Shown here: positions 7,932-17,041 of the stretch, in pieces | How positions within the stretch are numbered: the stretch's first letter is position 1 | Layout of the letters: each line of letters begins with the position of its first letter | Source of the DNA: a virus | IMG/VR virus record: IMGVR_UViG_3300005253_000675 | Span: 1 to 63,816 of that record | Direction: 5' to 3' (one strand) | Length of the DNA: 63,816 nucleotides | Program-made: the position numbers and the translations under genes | Notes under the pieces: model-generated | Database searches by the model: none | Seen by the model: only the letters and a program-made list of their open reading frames with translations | Told to the model about the DNA's origin: nothing

Positions 7932-9443
7932 TCAGTGATGAGAGAATAGGGGGTTGTCGAAGCCGATGAGCTGAAGGGTTTCTTTCGCTCTGGTCAGGCC
8001 GACGTAGAAGACGCGTCGCTCGTGGTCCGGCTCGCGCTGGATCTCGCGCTGGATCACCCGGCTCAGGTCGGTCAGGAGGACGACGTGATCGGCCTGGCCG
8101 CCCTTGGCCGCGTGGATCGTCGAGAGGAAGACCTTGGGGGCGTCCGTCAGCGCCTTGGCCCCGTGGTGCCGGACCACCCGCCGGATGTAGCTGACCTCGT
8201 CGTCGGGGATCTTGTCCAGCGCCTCGAACCACGGCTCGTCCGTGAGCAGGCCCAGCTCCTCCCGTGCCGTGTCCAGGTCCACCTTCTCGCGCTCGCATCG
8301 CTCCAGCCGGGCGCGAGCGTCCAGGGAGACGCCGCGGCCCACGGTCATCGCCTCGTAGACCTCGTGCAGCTGGGCGGGCGAGACGCGGCCCTGCTTCCGC
8401 AGGCTCTCCCACAGCACGATGGGGTGCGACCAGGCGCCGCCGACGGTCGGCCGCTGGCCGTGGCCGAAGGGGACGCCCTCGCTCCGCAGGCGCGCCTCGA
8501 CCGCCTGGCCGAGGTAGTGGTTCCGGTACAGCACCAGGTACGAGCCCTCGCGGTCGTAGTCCACGTTCTCCTGGCTCATCAGCCAGCGGACCTCGCCGGC
8601 CTCGTCGCGGGGCTTCCACTCCTTGGGCTGCCGGCGCCGGATGCGGCTGACCATCTGGCCGGCCAGCTCGTGAACCGCGGCGGGGACGCGGTAGCTCTGG
8701 CCGAGCACCTCGACCTCCCCCTGCAGCGTCAGCAGCTCCTCGGGCTCGGCGCCCGCCCAGGCGAAGATCGCCTGGTCGTCGTCGCCCGCCACGTACACCC
8801 TCTCGGCGTCGGCCGCGAGCCGCTCCAGCGTGCGCCACTGGAGCCAGCTCAGGTCCTGGGCCTCGTCCACGAGGACGACGTCCACCGGCAGCGGGCCCTC
8901 GACGTTGATCAGGAGGTCGGTGAAGTCGAGCAGCCCCTCGTCCGTCTTCCACCTCGCGTAGGTCTCGCAGAAGTGCCGGGTGATGAAGAGGTCCTCGTCC
9001 TCGCGCCACCCGCGATAGCCCTCCTCGATCGTCTGACCGCGGTGCCGGCGGAGGTGGTCGAACGTCAGGAACCGGTCGCCGCGGAGGTTGCCGTTGGTCA
9101 TGGTCAGACCGGACTCCGTGGCGCGGCTCGGCCCCGTCATCTCCATGCCGATCAGCTCCGAGAACTCTCGCAGCTCGCCGTGGTGGATCATCATCGGGCC
9201 GCTGACCTCCAGCTCCCGGTAGGCGATGGAGTGCAGCGTCCGGAAGAACGGCATCTGCTCCTCGGTGAACCCGAACCGCTCGACCGTCCGGCTGACCGCC
9301 TCGCGGCGGGCCTTCGTGGTGAACGTGACGTAGGCGACTCGTTCAGGGGGAGTGCCTTCTTCTAGCGCCTCTTCGAGAAGGTTGAGGAGCGTGGTTGTCT
9401 TCCCCGTGCCCGGCGGGCCGAAGATCTTGGTCACCTGGTTCAT
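7932..9443 (-). CDS. UvrD/Rep-like superfamily 1 DNA helicase
   Basis: 503 aa from ATG 9443. Motif I GPPGTGKTT (9-17), motif II VDVVLVDEAQDLSW, motif III VYVAGDDDQAIFAWAG, motif V-like STIHAAKGGQADHVV and motif VI YVGLTRAKETL are all present. It is a 3'-5' ATP-dependent helicase for replication or recombination. An in-frame GTG at 9455 exists, but ATG 9443 forms an ATGA overlap with the 29-aa gene upstream and is preferred. Confidence 0.93.
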   Translation of the reverse strand: MNQVTKIFGPPGTGKTTTLLNLLEEALEEGTPPERVAYVTFTTKARREAVSRTVERFGFTEEQMPFFRTLHSIAYRELEVSGPMMIHHGELREFSELIGMEMTGPSRATESGLTMTNGNLRGDRFLTFDHLRRHRGQTIEEGYRGWREDEDLFITRHFCETYARWKTDEGLLDFTDLLINVEGPLPVDVVLVDEAQDLSWLQWRTLERLAADAERVYVAGDDDQAIFAWAGAEPEELLTLQGEVEVLGQSYRVPAAVHELAGQMVSRIRRRQPKEWKPRDEAGEVRWLMSQENVDYDREGSYLVLYRNHYLGQAVEARLRSEGVPFGHGQRPTVGGAWSHPIVLWESLRKQGRVSPAQLHEVYEAMTVGRGVSLDARARLERCEREKVDLDTAREELGLLTDEPWFEALDKIPDDEVSYIRRVVRHHGAKALTDAPKVFLSTIHAAKGGQADHVVLLTDLSRVIQREIQREPDHERRVFYVGLTRAKETLQLIGFDNPLFSHH

Positions 9444-9529
9444 TGGTCGCGCCACTCCTTCCAGAGGTCGAGCACGGCCACCACGAACGTGAACAGCGCG
9501 GCCGCGAAGTTGATGAGCGACCTGGTCAT
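9440..9529 (-). CDS. 29-aa single-pass membrane peptide
   Basis: Tiny cistron MTRSLINFAAALFTF... ending EWRDQ: a short hydrophobic helix with a charged C-terminus. Its ATG overlaps the stop of the 67-aa gene (ATGA, 9526-9529) and its TGA overlaps the helicase start (ATGA, 9440-9443). The double overlap is the main reason to call it real. Function unknown. Confidence 0.65.
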   Translation of the reverse strand: MTRSLINFAAALFTFVVAVLDLWKEWRDQ

Positions 9530-9729
9530 CGGTCGCGCTGCTCTCGCCCGACCGCCTCGACGACCGCGTCGTCCAGGGCCATGTACTCGTCGGCCGTCAA
9601 GGGCAGCCACAGCTGGTCGCCGATCTCGACGGACCGGAGCGTCTGTATGATGATCACGCTGATGGCGATCAGCAGGCCGACGACCACCACGACCGCGGCT
9701 ATGAATGCCTCAAAAATCAGGTCCGTCAT
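9526..9729 (-). CDS. small membrane protein, 67 aa
   Basis: N-terminal transmembrane helix (residues ~5-32, rich in V/I/A) followed by an acidic cytoplasmic tail. ATG 9729 lies within the end of the primase gene. Family not recognised. Confidence 0.7.
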   Translation of the reverse strand: MTDLIFEAFIAAVVVVVGLLIAISVIIIQTLRSVEIGDQLWLPLTADEYMALDDAVVEAVGREQRDR

Positions 9730-11269
9730 GTCCCTTCTCCTTGTAGTCCTGGGTCTGCTCCTTGGTGGGCGTCGGCATCCACCAGACGGCCAGGTCCGCG
9801 CCGCCGACCTTCAGGGTCGTGAAGCCGCCGCCCTCGTTCCTGATGACGCTCCAGATCCCGACGCTGTTCATGTCCCGGGCGCGACGGTTCTCCAGGAACT
9901 CGATGAGGGCGAGGGAGCGGAAGTAGACGCGGCCCTTGTGCTCCCAGGGCTTGTTGTCCAGGAGGTCCTCGTCGGTGTCCGACTTCATCCGCAGCATGAG
10001 GAACTCCATCAGCCGCAGGAGGAACTGGCCCAGCGGGCCGGCGTCGTCGGGCACCTCCACCACGATGTGGGTGGCGATCAGGTCGCGGACCTTCGTGTCC
10101 CAGTCCACGTTCTTGAGCTGGGGCACCTGGATCTTCGTCTTGCGGAAGGCCGTACGCTTGAACAGGGTCATGGAGCCCAGCTCGTCGGGCGTCAGCGTCA
10201 TCCGCCGGCCCGCCAGCTCCAGCTCGTATAGCGGGTCGTCGCGGCCGTTCTCGAAGCTGACCAGGCGGCCGAGCGGCGGGAAGGCGGCGCGGGCCGCGAC
10301 GCGGCTGAAGCGCTCGATCCCGAACTCCCGCTTCCGGCAGAGCGTCTTCTTGCAGAGCGTCTCGATCGGCGCGTCCTTGCACTTGTAGACGTAGTCGCTC
10401 CGGGTCAGGCTCCGGACGATGTTCTCGATCTCGTCGGCCGGGAGCGACGGGGTGACCACGCCGCTGTTCTCGTTGTAGTCCTCCAGGACCTTCTCCCAGC
10501 TGTCGGGGAACTTCAGCTTGAGGAAGATCCCGATGTTGTGGAGGGCGCCGTTCCGCGAGCCCTTGCCAATCTGCGTTTGGTGTAGGGTCTGGAGGCAGGG
10601 CGGCCCGTCCAGGAAGAAGGCGTCGTGGTCGACGCCCAGCTGGACCTGACGCACGTCCAGCTCGTTCTCGGTGAGCCGCATGGACTCGGCGTGATCGAGG
10701 AACGCCTCGAGGCTCATCGCCTCGCCGGCCTCGTCCACGCAGTAGCGGGTGGTGTCGTCGCTCCCGAAGTACGGTAGGTTGAGCCAGTTGCCCTTCTGCC
10801 CGGGCGAGAGCGCGATCTGCTTGGGAAAGTATTCCAGGGGCGGGGCGTTCCCCTCGTCGTCCGCTGGGTTCGTCAGCCCCAGCAGCTCGCTCCACCGCTT
10901 CATCTTGGCGAGCAGGTGGACCGGCTTGATCGGCTCCATGAAGAACAGAAACAGGTGGGCGCCGCCGCTCTTGGAGCGACAGATGACGAACGGCAGGCCG
11001 AGGACGCCCACCTCCTGGATGAGCGACGCGTGGTCCGTCTCGTCGTCGTCTAGGTCGATGCAGCCCCAGTGGCATGTGCCCGCGTCGCTGATCGGTACGA
11101 TGCCGATGCCCGTCTTGTCCCCGGCCAGATGCCGGTCCCACGCCCCGTCGGGGATGGGACCGGCCTTGGTGTAGGCGTTCAGCTTCGCCCCTGTCTTGGG
11201 GTCGGCCTCGTACTGCCCGTACCAGTCCTCGTTGCCGCGGAAGAGACGCTCGAAGCGCTCTCTCGACAT
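9710..11269 (-). CDS. archaeo-eukaryotic-type primase / PrimPol-like replication protein
   Basis: 519 aa. Residues ~60-110 carry CIDLDDD (70-76) and CRSKSGGAHLF (97-107), which fit the catalytic DxD and S-x-GG-x-H motifs of the AEP primase superfamily, closest to the TOTE-type primases. Cys residues at about 326-345 may bind zinc. The C-terminal part is uncharacterised. No separate DnaB-type helicase is seen beside it, but UvrD- and SNF2-like helicases are in the same operon. ATG 11269 starts just downstream of the ssDNA-binding-like gene. Confidence 0.8.
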   Translation of the reverse strand: MSRERFERLFRGNEDWYGQYEADPKTGAKLNAYTKAGPIPDGAWDRHLAGDKTGIGIVPISDAGTCHWGCIDLDDDETDHASLIQEVGVLGLPFVICRSKSGGAHLFLFFMEPIKPVHLLAKMKRWSELLGLTNPADDEGNAPPLEYFPKQIALSPGQKGNWLNLPYFGSDDTTRYCVDEAGEAMSLEAFLDHAESMRLTENELDVRQVQLGVDHDAFFLDGPPCLQTLHQTQIGKGSRNGALHNIGIFLKLKFPDSWEKVLEDYNENSGVVTPSLPADEIENIVRSLTRSDYVYKCKDAPIETLCKKTLCRKREFGIERFSRVAARAAFPPLGRLVSFENGRDDPLYELELAGRRMTLTPDELGSMTLFKRTAFRKTKIQVPQLKNVDWDTKVRDLIATHIVVEVPDDAGPLGQFLLRLMEFLMLRMKSDTDEDLLDNKPWEHKGRVYFRSLALIEFLENRRARDMNSVGIWSVIRNEGGGFTTLKVGGADLAVWWMPTPTKEQTQDYKEKGHDGPDF

Positions 11270-11275
11270 CCCAGG

Positions 11276-12106
11276 CTAGAAGCCCGGAGCGCCGTCTTCG
11301 ACCTCTGCCTCGGGTATCGCCTCGCCGTCCATCCGGCGCCAGTCCACCTGGCCGGCTCCGGCGTCCATCAGCTCCTCGAAGCCCCTGGCTCTGGGCACCA
11401 GCTCGCCCGCCTCCTCCATGTCGAAGAGGTCGACCTGGCACTCCGGCTTCTTCAGCACGAAGAACCGGCCCTTGTCGTTGACCTTCTCCACGGTGGTCGC
11501 CTTCCAGACGCTCCACCAGCGGGGCAGGTCGGCGTGGACCACGCCGTCGATCTCTCGGCGCTGGCGGCCGATGTCCGTGTTCCACAGGCGCGAGGGCGTG
11601 AGCCCCGTCATCTTCAGGGGGAAGATGGCCTCGCTCCAGCTGCCGTCCGGCAGCCGTACGAGGACGGCCTGCTGGTGGGTGTCCACGAGGTCGTGCTTGT
11701 CGAGGTCCTTGCAGTTGGCCTCGGCCTCCCGCATGTCCGGCGGGTGGAGCCCGACGAACCCGCCGCCCTCCTTCCGCTTGATCCACTCGATGATGTGGCG
11801 GCTGAAGTGGCAGGGGATGATCATCACGCCCTCGTCCCCGTCCCAGATGGCGCCGCTCACGGACTCGTGGAACATGCCGGGCTCGGCGCCCTCCACGTAG
11901 GCGTCGTCCTTCTTCGCGACCTGGGGGCTGAGCGCCTGCAGGATGTTGAGGAACGGCAGGGCCATCTCGGCCTGGCCGACCTCCTTGCTCCCGGCGCCGG
12001 CGTAGGCGGTCGCCATCTCTCCCCTGCTCATGCCGCCGATGATGGCGGTGTCCGTCTTCTTCCTCGCGACGCTCTTGGCGGGCTTCTTTTTCCTTGGTGT
12101 GGCCAT
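11276..12106 (-). CDS. replication-associated protein, possibly ssDNA-binding
   Basis: 276 aa with a Lys-rich start (MATPRKKKPAKSVARKK) and an ordered core containing ALPFLNILQALSPQV and GVMIIPCHFSRHIIEWIKR, ending in an acidic tail. Phage proteins of this general pattern are often found next to primases and are guessed to bind single-stranded DNA. The acidic C-terminus and location fit that, but no diagnostic motif is visible. Confidence 0.6.
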   Translation of the reverse strand: MATPRKKKPAKSVARKKTDTAIIGGMSRGEMATAYAGAGSKEVGQAEMALPFLNILQALSPQVAKKDDAYVEGAEPGMFHESVSGAIWDGDEGVMIIPCHFSRHIIEWIKRKEGGGFVGLHPPDMREAEANCKDLDKHDLVDTHQQAVLVRLPDGSWSEAIFPLKMTGLTPSRLWNTDIGRQRREIDGVVHADLPRWWSVWKATTVEKVNDKGRFFVLKKPECQVDLFDMEEAGELVPRARGFEELMDAGAGQVDWRRMDGEAIPEAEVEDGAPGF

Positions 12107-12133
12107 GACTAAACTCTCCTAGGTGTGATGGTG

Positions 12134-12607
12134 TTAGGCCTTCCTGAGGACAGCCTTCAGGAATGGGTGGGTGGTAATCGTAGCGGGTAGCTCGTTGCCC
12201 TCGGCGACCTGCTCCTTGCAGAACGCCTTGAGCGTCGACGGGTGGACGTGCTCCACCAGTAGATCGCCGTGCCCGTTCTTCTCCAGCCAGACGTAGAACG
12301 CCGGCCGATCTCCAGCGGGCAGCGCCACGTGCATGTCAGACTGGAGGAAGACCTTCCGCCCGTCCTGGAGGGTGAAGCCTCCCTTGCCGGTGGCCGCGAC
12401 CATCCCGGCCTCGTGCATGGCGTCGGGCAGCTCCTCCAGTCTGATGTGGTCGTAGGTCTTTTTCAACCCCTTCGCCTCGTCCGTCAGCTCATCCAGACGG
12501 TCCTTGGCGGTGGCCATGCGCCGAGCCAGCTCCAAGACGGCCGACGCCTTCGCGGGGTCAACCTCCTTAGCTTCGTGCTCGGCGAGCAACGTGCGTGGGT
12601 CTAACAA
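12134..12607 (-). CDS. hypothetical coiled-coil protein, 157 aa
   Basis: TTG start at 12607, chosen because GAGAGGAGGT lies directly upstream at normal spacing. Residues ~15-65 look helical and charged, likely a coiled coil. Located between the putative ssDNA-binding protein and a 110-aa gene in the replication operon. Family not recognised. Confidence 0.75.
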   Translation of the reverse strand: MLDPRTLLAEHEAKEVDPAKASAVLELARRMATAKDRLDELTDEAKGLKKTYDHIRLEELPDAMHEAGMVAATGKGGFTLQDGRKVFLQSDMHVALPAGDRPAFYVWLEKNGHGDLLVEHVHPSTLKAFCKEQVAEGNELPATITTHPFLKAVLRKA

Positions 12608-12623
12608 GCTGTACCTCCTCTCT

Positions 12624-12956
12624 TCAGGCGTGGTTGCAGGGGACGACGTAATACACCGGCACCCCGCGGTCCTTGCTCATCTGGCGGTCAAATTTTATCA
12701 TCGCGTACCGACCGCCGTTGGCACGCGCTGCCTCCACGCAGGCGATCCCAATGCCCGCCGGGTCACCGTTGGGTAGGATGAAGTCGTCGTCGCTGAAGTC
12801 TCGCAACGCGGTCCTGATCTTCTGGATCGTGGGGACCGCGTTGAGGAACACCTGGTCGCCGGCCGGCAGGAGAAAGACCAGCTCGCCGTAGTCAGCAGCG
12901 GGTAGGAAATTTTTGCGCGAATCCTCCTGGATAATGAACACTCTACCTTTTTTCAT
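12624..12956 (-). CDS. hypothetical protein, 110 aa
   Basis: Mixed alpha/beta-looking protein with no recognised motif. Its ATG overlaps the stop of the GIY-YIG endonuclease gene (ATGA, 12953-12956). Confidence 0.7.
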   Translation of the reverse strand: MKKGRVFIIQEDSRKNFLPAADYGELVFLLPAGDQVFLNAVPTIQKIRTALRDFSDDDFILPNGDPAGIGIACVEAARANGGRYAMIKFDRQMSKDRGVPVYYVVPCNHA

Positions 12957-13567
12957 TTGCGCTCCTTTTCTGCAGTTCGTCTCCGTCTCTGTCCTTCTCG
13001 GTGACGGCGTTTAGCGTCAGGGTCGTTAAACCTTTTCTTCTGCGCCCTACTCATATGACGCCGGGTCTCGTCACTGTGCGTTCTAGGCGGTCGTTTAAGC
13101 GCCGATTGGCTCATATTTTTTCGAGCTTCAAGCGACTTTTTAACCCCCCTAAGCTTTTCTCCGATACAAATTTTTGCTTTTTCGGTGTGCCTATACCCAC
13201 GAAGTTTACGCCTAGTTTCCTCAGATACCGGGGGCCTTCTTAAAGCAGCTTCGCTCATTTTGTTTCTTGTATCGTCAGTGACTACACGAACCTTAACGGC
13301 CTCGCTGATTCTACATTTCGCCTCTGGGCTATGGCGGTAGGTCACCGGTCCTGAGCCACCTGCGTTAAGGTTCCGCTTCGGTCGCCAAAGGTCGATGAGC
13401 TTCCTCTCAAGCCACTGCGCATACGCTCTATCGCACCGTACGAATCTCCTAAACGTTGCGCCCTTGAATTTTCGTTTATGCTCACGCTCACGTTTGAGTG
13501 GCCGCTTGGTCAGCCCGACGTACACCAGTGAACCTTTCTGGTATATCCCATATACGACGTACGGCAT
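12953..13567 (-). CDS. GIY-YIG homing endonuclease with NUMOD3-like repeats
   Basis: 204 aa from ATG 13567 (an in-frame ATG at 13588 overlaps the helicase end). The catalytic module opens with YVVYGIYQKGSLVYVGLT, then RREREHKRKFK-type basic residues and the E of 'WLERKLID'. About four short repeats of the form SxExRxxxSxAxK(R)RP follow, as in NUMOD3 DNA-binding modules. Its base composition is clearly lower in GC than both neighbours, as expected of a mobile free-standing endonuclease gene. It sits precisely between the SNF2 helicase stop and the next gene start. Confidence 0.88.
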   Translation of the reverse strand: MPYVVYGIYQKGSLVYVGLTKRPLKREREHKRKFKGATFRRFVRCDRAYAQWLERKLIDLWRPKRNLNAGGSGPVTYRHSPEAKCRISEAVKVRVVTDDTRNKMSEAALRRPPVSEETRRKLRGYRHTEKAKICIGEKLRGVKKSLEARKNMSQSALKRPPRTHSDETRRHMSRAQKKRFNDPDAKRRHREGQRRRRTAEKERK

Positions 13568-13569
13568 GG

Positions 13570-15342
13570 CTAGATCCACTCCCGCCATGAGTCGCCCGTG
13601 ATCAGGTCCGCGAGATTCTTCTTAGACCGCAGAGTCTCGAGGACCTTCTTGTCTAAGGTATCTCGCGCGACCAGGTCGACGTAGGTGACCGTCTTGTCCT
13701 GGCCGATCCGGTGGGCCCGGTCCTCGGACTGGAGGCGCGACTCCAGGTTGAAGCTGTTGCTGTAGTAGACGACCGTGTCGGCCGCGGTCAGGGTGATGCC
13801 GAGCCCGCCCGTCTCGGTCTGCCCGACGAAGAACCGGGTCGGGCTGGCCAGGTCCTGGAAGCGCTTGCGTCCCGCCGTGCGGAGGACGGTGCTGGTGCCG
13901 CCGTGGAACTGGGTCACGGCGTCCTCGCCCCACCGCGCCGCCAGGCCGTCGGCGATCAGCGCGATTTCCGCCCGGAACCGGGCCCAGATGATCACCTTGC
14001 TCGTCTCGGCCAGGTCCTCGAGGAACTCCATCAGCGCGACGATCTTCGCGTTGGTCCCCAGGATCGGCTCGACGTGGGTCTCCTCCAGCTCGGTCAGGTC
14101 GTTGTACGTCGTGATCGGCAGGAAGCCGCCGACGATCTGCTGGAGCCGGAGGAGCTGGGTGAGGACGATCGTGACGGACACCCGCTGGACCGCCTCCCGC
14201 CGCGTCACGACGTCGGTGAACATGTCCGCCTTCATCTGGTCGTAGGCGACGCGCTGCTCCTTGCCGAGGTCGACGTGGAGCCGCTCGAAGACCTTCGGCG
14301 GGAGGTCGATGCACTCGGCCCGCGTGACCCGGTAGGAGTAGGGCTCGATGATCTCGACCAGCTCCTCGAGGTTGGCGTAGCCGACGACCTGCTTGAGGTT
14401 GAACCCGCCCATGACGGCGTACCGGTTCCGGAACGTGTAGAAGCTGGAGAAGCCGAGGATGCCCGGGTCGAGGAACTTGAACTGGGTGTACAGGTCGAGC
14501 GGGCCCTGGGTGACGGGCGTCCCGCTCATCACGCGCCGGTAGGCGGCCAGCTGGCCCAGCTTGATCACGTTCTTCGTGCGCTTCGCCTTGGGCGTCTTGA
14601 TCCGGCTGGACTCGTCCACGATCATCAGGCAGCGGTGGAGCTGGAGGAACCGCTCGCAGGCCTCGTAGGCGCGGTCGGAGCTGAGCCCCTCGACGTTGAC
14701 GACGAACCACCTGAGAGCGGGGCTCGGGTGAGCGTCTACCGTTAGGAACGCGGCGATCCGGTCGCGCTGGGCCCGCCTCGCCTGGGCCGACCAGATCACC
14801 ACCTCGTGGGAGGACCACTCCGGCGCCATCAGCGCGACCTCCTCCTCCCAGGTGTCCTTGACGGAGTTGGGGCAGACGACGAGGACCCCGGCGATCTCGC
14901 CCTTGGCTCGCAGGTACGTGCCCGTGTCCACCTCGATGCGCGTCTTGCCCGTGCCCATCTCCATGAAGAGGGCGAACTCGGGCAGGTCCCGGCTCAGGGC
15001 GAAGACCTCCTCCTGGTGCTCGAACGGCGGGAGGCGGGTGCTGAACTTGAAGTCGGGCGCCCGCAGCCCCTGCTTGCGGCTCTCCCGGAGCACGTCCGAG
15101 TGGGCCTGCTGCTTGACGACCTTCTCGCGGATGGCGGCCGCGGGCTCGGACCAGGCGGCGGCGGGGAACGCCTCCAGCGCCCGGGTCACGTTGGGCCCGC
15201 TGGGCACGAAGATCCAGGCGCCGTTGCCCTCCGCGTAGTCCGGTTTCCAGTACCGGCGGTCGGGGAGTGAGCGCGCCAGGCTGACCGCCTCGATGGGCGA
15301 GACGAGCGCCAGGTTGTTCCCGAACTTTTCGATGCGGATCAT
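13570..15342 (-). CDS. SNF2-like superfamily 2 helicase
   Basis: 590 aa. Helicase motifs: Q/I region with MEMGTGKTRIEVD, II as IVDESSRIK, III as MSGTPVTQGPLD, V as VGQTETGGLGITLTAADTVVYYSN and VI as SEDRAHRIGQDKTV. It remodels or translocates on DNA during replication or repair. I chose ATG 15342 because a leader-like CAGACAGCAGAC lies just upstream; ATG 15384 in the same frame is possible. First gene of the leftward replication operon, divergent from the plus-strand DUF932 gene. Confidence 0.9.
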   Translation of the reverse strand: MIRIEKFGNNLALVSPIEAVSLARSLPDRRYWKPDYAEGNGAWIFVPSGPNVTRALEAFPAAAWSEPAAAIREKVVKQQAHSDVLRESRKQGLRAPDFKFSTRLPPFEHQEEVFALSRDLPEFALFMEMGTGKTRIEVDTGTYLRAKGEIAGVLVVCPNSVKDTWEEEVALMAPEWSSHEVVIWSAQARRAQRDRIAAFLTVDAHPSPALRWFVVNVEGLSSDRAYEACERFLQLHRCLMIVDESSRIKTPKAKRTKNVIKLGQLAAYRRVMSGTPVTQGPLDLYTQFKFLDPGILGFSSFYTFRNRYAVMGGFNLKQVVGYANLEELVEIIEPYSYRVTRAECIDLPPKVFERLHVDLGKEQRVAYDQMKADMFTDVVTRREAVQRVSVTIVLTQLLRLQQIVGGFLPITTYNDLTELEETHVEPILGTNAKIVALMEFLEDLAETSKVIIWARFRAEIALIADGLAARWGEDAVTQFHGGTSTVLRTAGRKRFQDLASPTRFFVGQTETGGLGITLTAADTVVYYSNSFNLESRLQSEDRAHRIGQDKTVTYVDLVARDTLDKKVLETLRSKKNLADLITGDSWREWI

Positions 15343-15416
15343 GAGGCGTGGTCTGCTGTCTGGGTAGCAACGGAGGACCATCATACACCGCGCCTGGCCA
15401 CTTGTAAACCGGCACT

Positions 15417-15446
15417 ATGTCCGTACACGTCTGGAGGTGGTATCTT
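15417..15446 (+). promoter_or_regulatory. repeated promoter-like element, copy 1
   Basis: ATGTCC, 18 nt, TATCTT, with GAGGTGG directly before the -10-like hexamer. Same arrangement as four other copies (RTGTAC, 18 nt, TATMTT). Lies 43 nt upstream of the DUF932 gene start. Confidence 0.7.
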
Positions 15447-15489
15447 TCAATCTTAGACAGTAGACCACCACATCGAGAGGAGGCGGATC

Positions 15490-16467
15490 ATGCCCGCAGC
15501 AGTCGAGTCAATGGCCTACGTCGGCCAGGTCCCGTGGCACGGGCTGGGCGAGAAGGTGAAGCCCGGCGTCAGCGCCGACGCCATGCTCAAGGCGGCCGGC
15601 CTGGACTGGGAGGTGGCCACCGCCAAGGCCAAGTGGGAGTACACGTTCAGGGGGAAGAAGAGGTATCGGACGTCGGACCAGATCCAGGTCCTGTACCGGA
15701 CGGACACGGGCGAGGACCTCAGCATGGTCGGCCCGAAGTACCAGCCCTTCCAGAACCACGAGATCCTGTCGTTCTTCCAGGAGTACGTGGAGCTGGGCGA
15801 CGCGGTGATCGAGACCGTGGGCAGCCTGAACGGCGGCCAGCACGTCTGGGCCCTGGCGGACCTCGGCGTCGGCTACGACGTCGGGACGAAGAGGAACCCC
15901 GACCAGGTCCAGGGGAAGGTGCTCCTCTTGAACCCTCACCTCTACGGGAAGGCCGCCATCCTGAAGATGACCGAGGTGCGCGTCGTCTGCTGGAACACCG
16001 CGACGGCCGCCCTCAGGGACGGCAACGAGTCCGTCCGGCTCTGGCACAACAAGGAGTTCAACGAGGAGCGGCAGGAGGAGGCCAAGCGTCGGCTCGGGAT
16101 CGCTCGCGAGCAGCTGAAGGCCGCGGAGAAGGAGGCGAGGCTCCTGAGCAAGACGGGGCTGGAGGACCCCATCGCGATCAGGGTCGCCGCCGGCGTCATG
16201 CGGGGCGACCCCGAGAACCCCGAGTACGAGGCGCAGAACCGGCGCACGCGTCGCGTCCTCGACCTCTTCTGGGGCGAGGGGATGGGCGCTGACCTGCCGT
16301 CCGCCTCGGGCACCGCGTGGGGCCTGCTCAACGCCGTCACGCAGTACCTGGACCACGAGTACGGGCGGTCGGTCAACAACCGGCTGGCGTACGCGTGGCT
16401 CGGCGGCGGCGAGGCCGTGAAGAACCGGACGCGTCGCGCGCTGCTGGAGATCGCGGCGAAGAACTAG
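15490..16467 (+). CDS. DUF932-family protein
   Basis: 325 aa with the DUF932 / phage-plasmid-like TIGR03299 hallmarks: VPWHGLG near the start, a central 'V.R.VCWNTATAAL' segment and a C-terminal helix-rich region. Function is unknown; the family occurs on phages and plasmids. ATG 15490 has GAGAGGAGGCG upstream. First gene of a rightward unit, preceded by promoter copy 1. Confidence 0.85.
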   Translation: MPAAVESMAYVGQVPWHGLGEKVKPGVSADAMLKAAGLDWEVATAKAKWEYTFRGKKRYRTSDQIQVLYRTDTGEDLSMVGPKYQPFQNHEILSFFQEYVELGDAVIETVGSLNGGQHVWALADLGVGYDVGTKRNPDQVQGKVLLLNPHLYGKAAILKMTEVRVVCWNTATAALRDGNESVRLWHNKEFNEERQEEAKRRLGIAREQLKAAEKEARLLSKTGLEDPIAIRVAAGVMRGDPENPEYEAQNRRTRRVLDLFWGEGMGADLPSASGTAWGLLNAVTQYLDHEYGRSVNNRLAYAWLGGGEAVKNRTRRALLEIAAKN

Positions 16468-16514
16468 GACGCGCCCACGTGCGGGGGAGGGCCAGCCCGG
16501 TCCTCCCCCTCCTT

Positions 16515-16530
16515 CAGACAGAGGACAGAC
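16515..16530 (+). promoter_or_regulatory. start-associated leader (CAGACAGAGGACAGAC)
   Basis: Variant of the leader repeated before many genes here. It contains the Shine-Dalgarno-like GAGG, ending 8 nt before ATG 16533. Confidence 0.6.
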
Positions 16531-16532
16531 CC

Positions 16533-16646
16533 ATGAACAAGACGGAAACCGTGATGGCGGAGTTCATGAACGCTATCGTCAAGGTGATCATCGTCGTCGC
16601 GATCGGCGTCGGCAAGTTCGTCGCCGCGCTGGAGCTTGAGCTATGA
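16533..16646 (+). CDS. 37-aa membrane peptide
   Basis: Small peptide with a hydrophobic helix (AIVKVIIVVAIGVGKFVAAL). ATG 16533 follows the conserved leader, and the stop overlaps the next ATG (ATGA at 16643). Function unknown. Confidence 0.7.
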   Translation: MNKTETVMAEFMNAIVKVIIVVAIGVGKFVAALELEL

Positions 16647-17026
16647 CCGACCCGATCGAGTACAACGGCAAGCCGATGAGGTTCGAGCCAATCAACATCA
16701 CCACCCTGGACATGCTTCGGCTCATGCGCCGAGGCACGCCTCAGGTGGTGCTCCTGGAGCCCGGGGACGCGACCAGGTACACCCTGCTGGCGGTCCCCCT
16801 GGGCACCGACGTGGCTTCTCACCTGGATGACTTTGGCATCCCCCGTAGGGAGGCGCACAACTACCTGTTCGTGAGCAAGCTGGCGGCTGAGGAGTGCCCA
16901 GGGACCTGGCTGCCCTTCGGTTCGGACCTGACGGTGGGCACCTACGACGTCGTACCACTCACGGACAACGAGTGGAGCAGGCGGTTCCTGGCCTGGTGGT
17001 TCACGAGGCTGTACGAGCTACTCTAG
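16643..17026 (+). CDS. hypothetical protein, 127 aa
   Basis: No recognised family. Begins in a 4-nt overlap with the 37-aa peptide gene and ends just before a conserved leader. Confidence 0.7.
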   Translation: MTDPIEYNGKPMRFEPINITTLDMLRLMRRGTPQVVLLEPGDATRYTLLAVPLGTDVASHLDDFGIPRREAHNYLFVSKLAAEECPGTWLPFGSDLTVGTYDVVPLTDNEWSRRFLAWWFTRLYELL

Positions 17027-17038
17027 ACAGGAGACAGA
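17024..17038 (+). promoter_or_regulatory. start-associated leader (TAGACAGGAGACAGA)
   Basis: Copy of the 15-nt leader. GGAG is followed by 8 nt and then ATG 17042. Confidence 0.7.
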
Positions 17039-17041
17039 CAG

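Noticed and set aside
6663-9443. TET/JBP-type dioxygenase partner for the C5-methyltransferase
   Set aside because: No HxD...H double-stranded beta-helix signature seen in any neighbouring product.
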